Counted from the first letter of the stretch, positions 1 through 6,292 are shown. The stretch is 8,424 nt of DNA from Bacilli bacterium (GCA_016297695.1 JAEDGC010000062.1:1-8424); one strand, 5' to 3'. Program-made: numbers and translations. The notes: generated by a model not told the origin, from the sequence alone.

Positions 1-872
1 CTTACATTAAATAAAGACGCATAGTCAATTGCCATTCTAGTCAATGTTTCACTTAATTGATAGCTTGTATCACCTTCACCTAATCCACCAATTGCGTCAA
101 GCATATTTTTAAATGTTGATTGATAATTCATTATGCTATCTGTAGATAAATTAAATGCATATGTTAGACTATTTACAAATTTTATCGAACGTTCATAATA
201 ATTGCCCATTGAAACTTGAAACTTATTTAATGTTTCATCAAAATTGATAGCACTAGTCATCATATTGGCAATTGTTTGAGCAGCACGCTTTGTATAATTA
301 ATCCAAAAATAAATTCTACCTAGATTAAATACTTTGTTTAAACTTTGACTAGTTTTATTTGAAGTATTATTTATTCTATTTAATCTATTATTAGTTATTT
401 CTAGTTGAGAATTTGCTTTTTTAAGTTTTGCATTTGCAGTTTCAATTTTAATGTTGCTTAAAGTATTTTTATCTGCAATTGCTTGTGTTTTTAATTTAGC
501 TTGTTCTAATTTTTGATTAGTTATATCAAATTTTGCATTTGCTTCAGCTATCTTTGTTGTATCTATTATTTGTGAGGCAGCACTTTTGCTTTTTATAGTT
601 TCAAGTTTTGCATTTATTTTTTCAATTTCAAAATAAACCTTTTTAAAATCAAGTGAATCACCAAAACTTTGCAATGCTGGTTCTGCACTTTTTATTTCAT
701 TTAAAAATGGCTTTATCGCATTTGTAATTCCATCAAATTGACTTTTTAAATTACTTACATTTATATCTTTTAATTTATTAAAAGATTTAACTATTTTATT
801 AATTGAATTACTAATATTATTACTCTGAACTTTAAAATTCAGCATTATGTTCCCAATTTCATAATCAGCCAT
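1..872 (-). CDS. Tape measure protein, N-terminal 290 residues (runs off left edge)
   Basis: The frame is open from an ATG at 872 to the window edge and is cut there, so only the N-terminus is visible. Tape measure proteins set tail length and are packed inside the tail tube. Residues about 80-185 look like a long coiled coil with recurring Ala-Asn-Ala-Lys-Leu/Phe blocks (near 87-90, 111-115 and 146-150) and many Lys/Gln/Asn/Glu. Residues 185-290 (FNLGRIYFWINYTKRA, then FDETLNKFQVSMGNYYERS, then the FNLSTDSIMNYQSTFKNM stretch) resemble the segment after the coiled coil in many Firmicutes tape measure proteins. The start is supported by GGAGG at 880-884, 7 nt upstream. The ATG overlaps the TGA of the preceding chaperone T frame by 8 nt (865-872), which suggests translational coupling. 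Position after the tail tube and chaperones is the classic location. The family call is firm; membrane or peptidase domains further on cannot be judged. Confidence 0.9.
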   Translation of the reverse strand, partial: MADYEIGNIMLNFKVQSNNISNSINKIVKSFNKLKDINVSNLKSQFDGITNAIKPFLNEIKSAEPALQSFGDSLDFKKVYFEIEKINAKLETIKSKSAASQIIDTTKIAEANAKFDITNQKLEQAKLKTQAIADKNTLSNIKIETANAKLKKANSQLEITNNRLNRINNTSNKTSQSLNKVFNLGRIYFWINYTKRAAQTIANMMTSAINFDETLNKFQVSMGNYYERSIKFVNSLTYAFNLSTDSIMNYQSTFKNMLDAIGGLGEGDTSYQLSETLTRMAIDYASLFNV

Positions 873-1233
873 TTTTCTTCCTCCTTTCACCAAGAATATG
901 TTTTAAATTATACAACCCATTATTATTTTGGCTTGTATCAATATTTTCAATGAAAGATTTATTTCTTTCTTTTTGTTGCTCGAAAGGATTAAACACCTGT
1001 TCTTTTGGATATTCGACTGGTTTATCATCTTTTTTCTTAAATGAATTTGCTATTGCTATTCTATATGATAATTCATTGTATAAACCTTGAATATGCGCAT
1101 TTGTATGCAATTTATTTATATATGCTTTTTGATAAGCATAAAGTAAATCACAATCTTCGTTCCAAAATTCATCTAGTGTCATTCCATATTCTAAAGCAAG
1201 TGGCAATTCTTCAACAAAATAATATGTTTCCAA
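865..1233 (-). CDS. Tail assembly chaperone, T part (downstream frame of a G/GT-type pair)
   Basis: This is the second frame of the two-part tail assembly chaperone found between tail tube and tape measure genes in most siphophages, where the T part is normally made as a G-T fusion by a -1 ribosomal frameshift and recruits the tape measure protein. The frame is -1 relative to the upstream G gene and is open from 1371 down to the TGA at 867-865, so it overlaps the end of G by more than 100 nt. The interval given here starts at a TTG (1233); the first in-frame ATG is at 1182 and has no SD. The only possible SD for the TTG is the weak GGTGG about 4 nt upstream, so independent initiation looks poor. 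The visible protein has LPLALEYGMTLDEFWNED followed by LLYAYQKAYINK, the pattern of the second chaperone part in Firmicutes phages, and a basic C-terminus (GERRKKNG). It ends 8 nt inside the tape measure gene. The role is well supported by position and frame; how it is expressed is uncertain. Confidence 0.75.
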   Translation of the reverse strand: METYYFVEELPLALEYGMTLDEFWNEDCDLLYAYQKAYINKLHTNAHIQGLYNELSYRIAIANSFKKKDDKPVEYPKEQVFNPFEQQKERNKSFIENIDTSQNNNGLYNLKHILGERRKKNG

Positions 1234-1256
1234 ATCGCCACCATACTTATCAATTA

Positions 1257-1604
1257 TTACATTTGATTCGTTTCTATTTTCTCTCTTTGTTGTTTCTCTT
1301 GTAGGTATGGATGAACTTTCAAATCGCCACCTACTTGAGTAAAAACCTCTTCTAAAATTGCAGAAACTAATTCATATGTTTGTGTAATTCCATAAATTTC
1401 ATCATTATAATCAAGAATATCATCAACTTCTTCTTGTGAAATATTTGGATAATTTAACTTCATTATATCAGCAAAAATTCTATCAATTTCTTCTGTATCT
1501 TCTCCAACTGATTTGAATTTTTTGCTAAATAAAATTTTTTGTTTTCTAGTTAAATTTTTAAATTCATAATGATTGCCATTACGATCTTCAATATATGCTT
1601 TCAT
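1257..1604 (-). CDS. Tail assembly chaperone, G part
   Basis: A 115-residue protein, the expected size for the first chaperone part (lambda gpG-like role). These proteins coat the tape measure protein and guide tube subunits on to it during tail assembly, and are not in the finished virion. The sequence begins MKAYIEDRNGNHYEFKN, a small beta-type start, followed by the basic stretch TRKQKILFSKKFKS and then an acidic, helix-rich region (residues 36-90). It ends in a charged Lys/Gln/Glu tail. The ATG at 1604 has GGAGG at 1611-1615, 6 nt upstream. It stops at TAA 1259-1257 while the T frame continues in the -1 register. Residues 92-95 (GGDL) are encoded by the same 12 bases that reappear in frame near the start of the T part. 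The assignment rests mainly on gene order, size and the overlapping -1 frame. Confidence 0.8.
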   Translation of the reverse strand: MKAYIEDRNGNHYEFKNLTRKQKILFSKKFKSVGEDTEEIDRIFADIMKLNYPNISQEEVDDILDYNDEIYGITQTYELVSAILEEVFTQVGGDLKVHPYLQEKQQREKIETNQM

Positions 1605-1620
1605 AAATTACCTCCATTTT

Positions 1621-2331
1621 TTATTCAACAATAACTTTAATTCTACGACTATTTGAAGCATATGCATTTGTAGAATCTACCGCTTTAATTGTAACTATTG
1701 TTGAGCCAGCTTTAACTCCAGTAATTGTCAATTTTCCACTAGTATATGAAGCTGTTGCAACTCCAGTAGCACTTGATTCAACAGTAATATTTGCACTTGT
1801 TGGAGTAGTAGAAATAATAAATTCTGCTTTTCCAGTTCCTTCTAAAACAATATTTCCTGGAATTGTTGATTCAAATGAAATTGTATCTTGGAATAAATCA
1901 TATAAATCATCAGTAATTTTTGGTTTTGCATCTTCAACTGTTAAATCTAATACAATTGTTTTAATTGAAGTAGTTCCAACTTCTGCCATATGATAAGAAG
2001 GGGTTGCCACAAATTCTTGACCAGAAAAATCTTCTAAATCAATATATGCAAATTTACATTTTGTTTTAACAATTTCATCCATTAATGCGATATTATCTAA
2101 ATTATATGGAATATTAACTGTTACATTTTCAGTTGTATTTTTTCCTTGAACATTTGTTACTGCCATATTAGTTGTTGATGAAAATGTTATGTTTTCAGGA
2201 GAACCAAAAACTGCAGGCATACTTTCAACAGCAGCTACTATATGATATTTTGTTTCATTTGGTTTCATGATACAAAATGCAGTTCCAAGACCAGCACGAA
2301 CATTATGTTCTTTATATTCATTAAAACTCAT
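1621..2331 (-). CDS. Major tail tube protein with C-terminal bacterial Ig-like (BIG2) domain
   Basis: A 236-residue protein in the position of the major tail protein, which stacks in rings to form the tail tube through which DNA passes. Residues 1-150 form the presumed tube domain, which opens MSFNEYKEHNVRAGLG, is rich in short beta-prone stretches and has a TIVLDLTVEDAKP stretch before residue 140. Residues about 155-236 look like a BIG2/Ig-like fold: a Gly/Thr/Ser/Val-rich stretch followed by the signature GVATASYTSGKLTITGVKAG and a closing beta strand (SRRIKVIVE). Such Ig-like C-termini are known on tail tube proteins of several siphophages, lie on the outside of the tube and are usually dispensable for assembly. 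The ATG at 2331 has AAAGGA at 2341-2346. It lies between the tail terminator and the chaperones, as usual. The tube call is inferred from order; the Ig-like domain is directly recognisable. Confidence 0.85.
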   Translation of the reverse strand: MSFNEYKEHNVRAGLGTAFCIMKPNETKYHIVAAVESMPAVFGSPENITFSSTTNMAVTNVQGKNTTENVTVNIPYNLDNIALMDEIVKTKCKFAYIDLEDFSGQEFVATPSYHMAEVGTTSIKTIVLDLTVEDAKPKITDDLYDLFQDTISFESTIPGNIVLEGTGKAEFIISTTPTSANITVESSATGVATASYTSGKLTITGVKAGSTIVTIKAVDSTNAYASNSRRIKVIVE

Positions 2332-2355
2332 AATTTTATGTCCTTTCTAACTTTT

Positions 2356-2781
2356 TTAAAATAATTTATTTTGATTTGGATAGAAATTTGATGTAAATCT
2401 TAATTCAGATTTAAAACTATCTTTATTTTTCCCATCAAAAGTTGGTATAATACCTTGTAATCCACCCATCATTTTATAATAACCTTGCATTACTTCGCAT
2501 ACAAGAATAGCTAATTCGTTTGCAATTGCATAATTATCTTTTTGATTTCTACAAAAAATCTCAATATTATAATTCAAAGTCCTAATTGTATTATCGTGAG
2601 TTGTGCTTTTGCTTTGTAAAACATTATGTGGTTCAGAAAAAACTATTACTATATCTTTTGTATCAATTTTAATTCTGCTCACATATGTTTCAACATTAGC
2701 ATTTTTATTAATATAATCTTTTAAAGTTAAAAATATTTCCTTGCTTGGCAAAAACATATTCTTAATTTCATTTGATAACAT
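2356..2781 (-). CDS. Probable tail terminator / tail completion protein
   Basis: A 141-residue protein directly before the tail tube gene, where siphophages encode the protein that caps the tube at the head-proximal end (SPP1 gp17 or lambda gpU-type role). I chose ATG 2781 and not the TTG at 2790: the SD (AAAGGAG, 2791-2797) abuts that TTG with no spacer but sits 9 nt from the ATG. The protein shows a central TLNYNIEIFCRNQKDNYAIA segment, like the beta strand plus helix in this family where the protein handles a local coordinate or oligomerisation interface, and an aromatic region (QGYYKMMGGLQGI) followed by RFTSNFYPNQNKLF. I recognise no sharper motif, so the function is inferred from size, order and general family resemblance. 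Confidence 0.65.
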   Translation of the reverse strand: MLSNEIKNMFLPSKEIFLTLKDYINKNANVETYVSRIKIDTKDIVIVFSEPHNVLQSKSTTHDNTIRTLNYNIEIFCRNQKDNYAIANELAILVCEVMQGYYKMMGGLQGIIPTFDGKNKDSFKSELRFTSNFYPNQNKLF

Positions 2782-2790
2782 TTTATACAA

Positions 2791-2797
2791 CTCCTTT
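2791..2797 (-). promoter_or_regulatory. Ribosome binding site that decides the start of the tail terminator gene
   Basis: On the mRNA this reads AAAGGAG, immediately after the TAA of the upstream gp10-like gene (2798-2796 overlaps its first bases). An in-frame TTG follows directly with zero spacing, while the ATG at 2781 is 9 nt away, so the site selects the ATG. Confidence 0.75.
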
Positions 2798-3317
2798 AGA
2801 TTAATTTTCCTTCTTTTAATAATTCTTCAAGCAACATTTCATTAATATCATTGTATTGGTATTCAAAGAAAGAATCATATAAAAAAGATTTTCCTTTATA
2901 CCCAGTAAATCCTTTCATTCCAACACCTAAATCTTCATTATACCAATTCCAACCACTTTCGCCATGATTATTAACATCATATTGATAATTAACATCACTT
3001 GCTGCTTTATGTTGTGATAATTTACCTTTTAAACCAACACCAAATTCTATATATCCAGCTAATGGATTTTCATTAACTAATTGCCATATATCTTTTGATA
3101 TTTCTATTATTTTCCAACCATCTTTAACATTAGCAGTATTTGGAAAATTGTAAACTCTCTCTTTTAATAATTCGTTTGCTCTATCTCTTATCCATTCAAG
3201 ACTTCTTTTAATAAATCTTCTTTGTATTTCATAAATACGATTTTGCAATTTATACATTCTTTTAATAGCATTATCTATACTATTTTTATCTAATATTTCA
3301 ATTTCAAATTTTAACAA
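2796..3317 (-). CDS. HK97 gp10-like neck / tail completion protein
   Basis: A 173-residue protein resembling the HK97 gp10 family, which acts at the head-tail junction or in tail completion. Supporting features are the N-terminal basic helical region (residues 15-55, with RRFIKRSLEWIRDRANELL), the motif NPLAGYIEFGVG at 84-95, equivalent to the typical Ala-X-Tyr-X-Glu-Phe-Gly signature, and GKSFLYDSFFEY at 142-153, equivalent to the closing Pro-Phe-Leu-X-X-Ala-type motif. Between them lies an aromatic and glycine-rich stretch (residues 117-141, with GESGWNWYNEDLGVG), so the protein is longer than minimal family members. The best start is a TTG at 3317: there is a TAA directly upstream in frame, and AGGA lies 10 nt before the TTG. 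The gene follows the 49-aa gene and precedes the tail terminator, its usual place. Confidence 0.8.
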   Translation of the reverse strand: MLKFEIEILDKNSIDNAIKRMYKLQNRIYEIQRRFIKRSLEWIRDRANELLKERVYNFPNTANVKDGWKIIEISKDIWQLVNENPLAGYIEFGVGLKGKLSQHKAASDVNYQYDVNNHGESGWNWYNEDLGVGMKGFTGYKGKSFLYDSFFEYQYNDINEMLLEELLKEGKLI

Positions 3318-3327
3318 TTAAAATCAA

Positions 3328-3331
3328 TCCT
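3328..3331 (-). promoter_or_regulatory. Ribosome binding site for the TTG-started gp10-like gene
   Basis: On the mRNA this reads AGGA, overlapping the TAG stop (3332-3330) of the upstream 49-aa gene. It is 10 nt from TTG 3317, at the long end of normal spacing, and no ATG is available nearby in frame. The weak site plus a TTG may lower expression and make it dependent on translation of the small gene just before it. Confidence 0.55.
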
Positions 3332-3479
3332 ACTTTTTAATATTAAAAGGATATTGTGAAGTTTCAAATGGATTTGTTTTTTCAACTATCCAACCATTTT
3401 TCACATAATCTTTTTCTAAATCAGCATCTATTTTTTTCGTTACACCATCTTTTGTAACCGTAATTTTTTTAACTGCCAT
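3330..3479 (-). CDS. Small 49-residue protein of unknown function in the neck gene cluster
   Basis: A short gene filling the space between the head-closure and gp10-like genes. The ATG at 3479 is preceded by AAGGAG, which follows the TAA of the upstream gene with little gap, so translation is well supported. The protein starts MAVKKITVTKDGVTKKID, is strongly basic at the N-terminus, and continues to YVKNGWIVEKTNPFETSQYPFNIKK, ending at TAG 3332-3330. The pattern of a short strand pair (Val-Thr-Lys-Asp-Gly) followed by Tyr-X-X-X-Gly-Trp recurs in small proteins and protein C-termini of Firmicutes phage structural clusters, as far as I recall, but I know of no assigned function. It is soluble, with no signal or membrane segment. 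It could be a small virion or assembly factor; this is inference from its place only. Confidence 0.8.
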   Translation of the reverse strand: MAVKKITVTKDGVTKKIDADLEKDYVKNGWIVEKTNPFETSQYPFNIKK

Positions 3480-3489
3480 AATAATCTCC

Positions 3490-3861
3490 TTATTTTATTT
3501 TTATTAAATCAATTTGCATTTTAAAGTTTTGTGGTAATACTAACTCAATTTTATAATTAGCATTATCACCAAAATCTTTTTCATTTTGAATTAATTGTTC
3601 TAAATCACTTTCAGTTATTTCTCCATTACTTAAATATGCTCGATCACCAACTTTAATTTTCCCTTGATATAATGCTTTATCAATAAACATTCGATATACA
3701 TTTCCTATTTCTTCACCATATTGTTGTAAGCCTAAATATCCAGAAACAGGCTGATAATTAAAATTGTATAATTTTGGTTTTTCAAAATATTCAACATCAA
3801 TTCCATTTTCATTAGATTCAACTTTTAGTCTTTTAGCAATATATAATTTTTTTTCAAACAT
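3490..3861 (-). CDS. Probable head-closure (stopper) protein
   Basis: A 123-residue protein between the head-tail adaptor and the gp10-like gene, the usual place of the head-closure protein (SPP1 gp16-type role) that plugs the portal channel after packaging and receives the tail. It looks beta-rich: KPKLYNFNYQPVSG near the N-terminus, then YRMFIDKALYQGKIKVGDRAYLSNGEI (about residues 56-82), where 'G-K-I-X-X-G-D-X-A-Y-L-X-G' resembles the barrel core of such proteins, and a C-terminal strand (LVLPQNFKMQIDLIKIK). Its ATG overlaps the TAA of the adaptor gene by one base (TAATG, 3859-3863), with AGGAG 6 nt upstream, so the two are translationally coupled. No invariant motif proves the function; position and fold type are the basis. 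Confidence 0.6.
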   Translation of the reverse strand: MFEKKLYIAKRLKVESNENGIDVEYFEKPKLYNFNYQPVSGYLGLQQYGEEIGNVYRMFIDKALYQGKIKVGDRAYLSNGEITESDLEQLIQNEKDFGDNANYKIELVLPQNFKMQIDLIKIK

Positions 3862-4187
3862 TATCTACTCCTAACTGATACTATTGGCACTATTTCATCT
3901 CGTAATGCCTCTGATAGTTGTTCTCTACTAAATGTTATTGATATACCATTTTCTTTGTATGATATTGCACTTGTAATTCCTAGTCTTTCAACCATTTCTT
4001 GCATACATCTCATTATCCAAAATTTATATTCCTCAAATGCAAATTGTTTTTTAGTTTCATCAACTCGAAATTGTGATTTGAAAAGGAGATGTATTAAAAT
4101 CTCTTTAGCTTGATTTTCTAACATTGTAATATCTATTTCACTTAAATGTGGATATTTTGTTTTAAAATATGCTTTTATTTCTTCCAT
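3861..4187 (-). CDS. Head-tail connector / adaptor protein
   Basis: A 108-residue, mostly helical protein directly after the major capsid gene, matching the HK97 gp6 / SPP1 gp15 adaptor class that forms a ring below the portal. Two helical blocks are visible (residues 17-36, ITMLENQAKEILIHLLFKSQ, and 48-70, FAFEEYKFWIMRCMQEMVERLG). They are followed by GITSAISYKENGISITFSREQL and a short C-terminal helix ending in IVPIVSVRSR, the typical closing beta hairpin and Arg/Val-rich tail of these proteins. The ATG at 4187 has AAGGAG 5-6 nt upstream. The stop overlaps the next start (TAATG). Confidence 0.75.
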   Translation of the reverse strand: MEEIKAYFKTKYPHLSEIDITMLENQAKEILIHLLFKSQFRVDETKKQFAFEEYKFWIMRCMQEMVERLGITSAISYKENGISITFSREQLSEALRDEIVPIVSVRSR

Positions 4188-4209
4188 CTTACATCTCCTT
4201 ATATTTTAT

Positions 4210-5250
4210 TTATTGTAAAACTTTAACAATATAAATATTTCCAATTTCAGGGCATGATGGTAAAACAACTTCAGAAACTTTTGTATTTACACCTACTGGA
4301 TCTACTTCTTTCCATGTTGTAACAGCAACACCATTACCTAAAATTTCGCAACTTAATGCATTAGAAGAATCTCCTAATAAGTCAGCTTCTTCTGGTGTTG
4401 TACCATGAACTGTTTCACCTAAATCTTCTGTTGCAACAATTGTATATCTATCTTGTGGATAAAATGGAACTCTTGTTTTGCTCTTATCTCTTGCTTTGAT
4501 GTATTCTCCATCTGCAACAATAATTCTTACTTTTGTTTTTTGTTCAACATATGCACGAATATCATCATCATTTGGATATAAATTAGGTGTTTGTAATGCT
4601 TTAAAATATGCAAGAACTTCTGGATCATTTGCTAACTTATCAAAAACATCTGTGTTCATAATTACATATTTAGCATTTTTACCAGTTAATTTCTTATAAT
4701 TCTTTAATTGAGCAACAAAACTTCCAAATGGTTTTGCACCACTTGCAGACCATAATGTTGTTTCTGTTTTGAATTGATTTGTAGTATTAAAACCATAGTC
4801 ATATTGTTTGTCAACACCATTTTCTTGAATTGAAATTGTGCCTGTTCCTAATAACAACATTCTTAAACGTTCAGCAGTTACATCAGCACCTTCAACTAAA
4901 TTTGTAACATCTTTGAAAACTTGGTTGAATAATGGTTCTGCATAACCATCTTTTGTTTGAAGAATTTGTTGTCTTAATTTTTCACTTACTTTGTATGCTT
5001 CTTTGAAATATGGCATTTCTGCTGATAATTCTTCAAATCCAATTCTATCACGATATAATACATCTGTATCCCAGTTTGCTGAAACTAATGCGACTGGAGC
5101 ATCATCTTTACCTTTAATTAAGTTAATATCTAAACCTACTTGTTTTGTGTTTGGGAAAAATGCTTCGCCTACATATAATGTTGGTTCTTTAGTTTCCCAA
5201 ATAGTTTTAATGTTTTTTGCATTGATTTTTGATTCAAAAATATTAGGCAT
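4210..5250 (-). CDS. Major capsid protein, phage lambda gpE-like family (HK97 fold)
   Basis: A 346-residue protein, very close to the length of lambda gpE (341 aa), encoded straight after a gpD-like decoration gene as in lambda. Capsid-E family features are the N-terminal region with YVGEAFFPNTKQVGLDINLIKG, the Arg/Asp-rich stretch around VLYRDRIGFEELSAEMPYFKEAYKV, the long helix after it (SEKLRQQILQTKDG), the A-domain segment with KYVIMNTDVFDKLANDPEVLAYFKA, and the late YIKARDKSKTRVPFYPQDRYTIV region followed by the Asp/Glu-rich loop and a C-terminal beta strand (NIYIVKVLQ). It forms the icosahedral shell. The ATG overlaps the decoration gene stop by one base (TAATG), and GGAGG at 5260-5264 is 9 nt upstream, a strong site fitting high expression. 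No N-terminal delta domain or processing site is evident. Confidence 0.9.
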   Translation of the reverse strand: MPNIFESKINAKNIKTIWETKEPTLYVGEAFFPNTKQVGLDINLIKGKDDAPVALVSANWDTDVLYRDRIGFEELSAEMPYFKEAYKVSEKLRQQILQTKDGYAEPLFNQVFKDVTNLVEGADVTAERLRMLLLGTGTISIQENGVDKQYDYGFNTTNQFKTETTLWSASGAKPFGSFVAQLKNYKKLTGKNAKYVIMNTDVFDKLANDPEVLAYFKALQTPNLYPNDDDIRAYVEQKTKVRIIVADGEYIKARDKSKTRVPFYPQDRYTIVATEDLGETVHGTTPEEADLLGDSSNALSCEILGNGVAVTTWKEVDPVGVNTKVSEVVLPSCPEIGNIYIVKVLQ

Positions 5251-5642
5251 TAGTATGCACCTCCATTAACGAAAATAATATGTGTTAAAGCTGTTTTTGC
5301 TTCTGTAACAATAGTTGGGCATTTAGAACTATCTACTTCTCCTCTAACAATCATTGTTGCATTTGCATTTCCATTTGTTACATCAACATCGTGTCTTAAA
5401 ACACCTTGTGCATTTGCACCATTTGATGATGTGTTTGTTACACTTAAAACTGTGTTTCTTGTTTCTAAAGCACTAACTGTGCCACCAACTGGAGTCCCTG
5501 CTTTAATAATTTTTCTTCCATTAGAATCCGCACTAACTCCTGTGTTTCCGACTTGTACACCAATTTCAAATGCATTATCTGGATTTAATAATACATCTAA
5601 ATCTGGTGCATCAAAAATTGTTCTTTTAACCATTTGTGCCAT
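5250..5642 (-). CDS. Head decoration protein (lambda gpD-like)
   Basis: A 130-residue protein resembling the lambda gpD / phage 21 Shp decoration family, trimers of which stabilise the mature capsid surface. The match is the pattern IKAGTPVGG at 46-54, ANAQGVLRHDVDVTNGNANATMIVRGEVDSSKCP at 76-109 (G-V-L-X-X-D-V-D-V followed by a strand and V-R-G-E-V) and the C-terminal LTHIIFVNGG. The protein is beta-rich, with no signal or membrane segment. The ATG at 5642 has GGAG at 5654-5657 with an 11-nt spacer, a little long; an in-frame TGA just upstream (5651-5649) rules out an earlier ATG. Decoration before major capsid is the lambda D-E order. Confidence 0.8.
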   Translation of the reverse strand: MAQMVKRTIFDAPDLDVLLNPDNAFEIGVQVGNTGVSADSNGRKIIKAGTPVGGTVSALETRNTVLSVTNTSSNGANAQGVLRHDVDVTNGNANATMIVRGEVDSSKCPTIVTEAKTALTHIIFVNGGAY

Positions 5643-5659
5643 AATAAATCATTCTCCTT

Positions 5660-6244
5660 TTATTTATTTAAAAAATGTTTTCTTGCATTTGAAGAAATCT
5701 TGTTTTTTTGTGAATCAATATATGCTTGAACAGTGCTATCAATGTTTCCATTATTATTTGAACTAGCATTTACATCACTTGAACGCATAAATTCTTCAAT
5801 TGCATTTTTTCTTTCTTCTACTATTTTCACTTGAACTAATGATACAATAGATTTTAATAATTCTTTTTTATCATTTTTACTTAAAATAATTTTTTCAATA
5901 TCTTCATTAGTAAAAATGTTTCCTTTTAATAATTCATCTTTTAATTGATAATCTTCAATTTGACTTTGCATATCAGCAAATTGTTTTTCCTTTTCAGCAT
6001 TTTCTTGTGCTTTTTGTTCCTCTTCACTTAATTTTGCTTTTGCTTGTTTCTTTAATTCTGCAACATCACTTGATGTTTTATCAAATTGTGTTTTCAACTT
6101 ATCATAATCATTCTTTAACTTATTGTATTCTTCTTCACTATAAGTTTTAGGTTGATTACCATTGCCACCATCAGTTCCACCTGCACCATTGTCAGGTTCT
6201 GCAAAAAATTGAATGTTTAATTTTTTTCTTAATTCTTCTTTCAT
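5660..6244 (-). CDS. Capsid scaffolding protein (coiled coil)
   Basis: A 194-residue, highly charged helical protein between portal and decoration/capsid genes, the expected scaffold that shapes the procapsid and then leaves. The N-terminus is MKEELRKKLNIQFFAE; the short 'L-N-I-Q-F-F-A-E' motif recurs at the start of scaffold or capsid proteins of many Firmicutes phages. A Gly/Asn-rich linker follows (residues 18-31), then a long coiled coil (about 35-160, Lys/Glu/Gln heptads), a Ser/Asn-rich hinge, and a C-terminal basic segment (SQKNKISSNARKHFLNK), the part that in scaffolds usually binds the capsid protein. It resembles the DUF4355-type phage scaffold proteins. The ATG at 6244 has AAAGGAG 5 nt upstream. 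No protease motif is visible. Confidence 0.8.
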   Translation of the reverse strand: MKEELRKKLNIQFFAEPDNGAGGTDGGNGNQPKTYSEEEYNKLKNDYDKLKTQFDKTSSDVAELKKQAKAKLSEEEQKAQENAEKEKQFADMQSQIEDYQLKDELLKGNIFTNEDIEKIILSKNDKKELLKSIVSLVQVKIVEERKNAIEEFMRSSDVNASSNNNGNIDSTVQAYIDSQKNKISSNARKHFLNK

Positions 6245-6252
6245 TTTACTCC

Positions 6253-6292
6253 TTTGCGTTTTTTTAAGTTTTCTCTAACTTTTTGCGTTTTT
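6253..6292 (-). repeat. Pair of direct repeats upstream of the scaffold gene
   Basis: Two copies of an 11-base direct repeat (AAAAACGCAAA on the mRNA) lie at 6253-6263 and 6282-6292, 29 bp apart, in the 81-bp gap between portal and scaffold. A small 5-bp hairpin (6266-6270 with 6277-6281) lies between them. The copy nearest the gene runs into the scaffold SD (mRNA ACGCAAAGGAG). This is a real repeat in an A-rich stretch; function unknown. Confidence 0.5.

Noticed and set aside
41..600. Repeated Asn-Ala-Lys-Leu blocks in the tape measure as a special repeat system
   Set aside because: They are ordinary coiled-coil heptad-type repeats, typical of tape measure proteins, with no exact DNA repeat unit.
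1041..1304. Plus-strand open frame of 87 codons opposite the chaperone genes (others at 4478-4699, 4991-5269, 5431-5766 and 7389-7571)
   Set aside because: They lie antisense to well-supported genes, have no SD sites, and encode low-complexity Leu/Phe/Ser-rich products expected from the reverse of AT-rich coding DNA.
2782..2790. TTG start giving three extra N-terminal residues on the tail terminator protein
   Set aside because: The SD abuts the TTG with no spacer; the ATG at 2781 has a proper 9-nt spacing.
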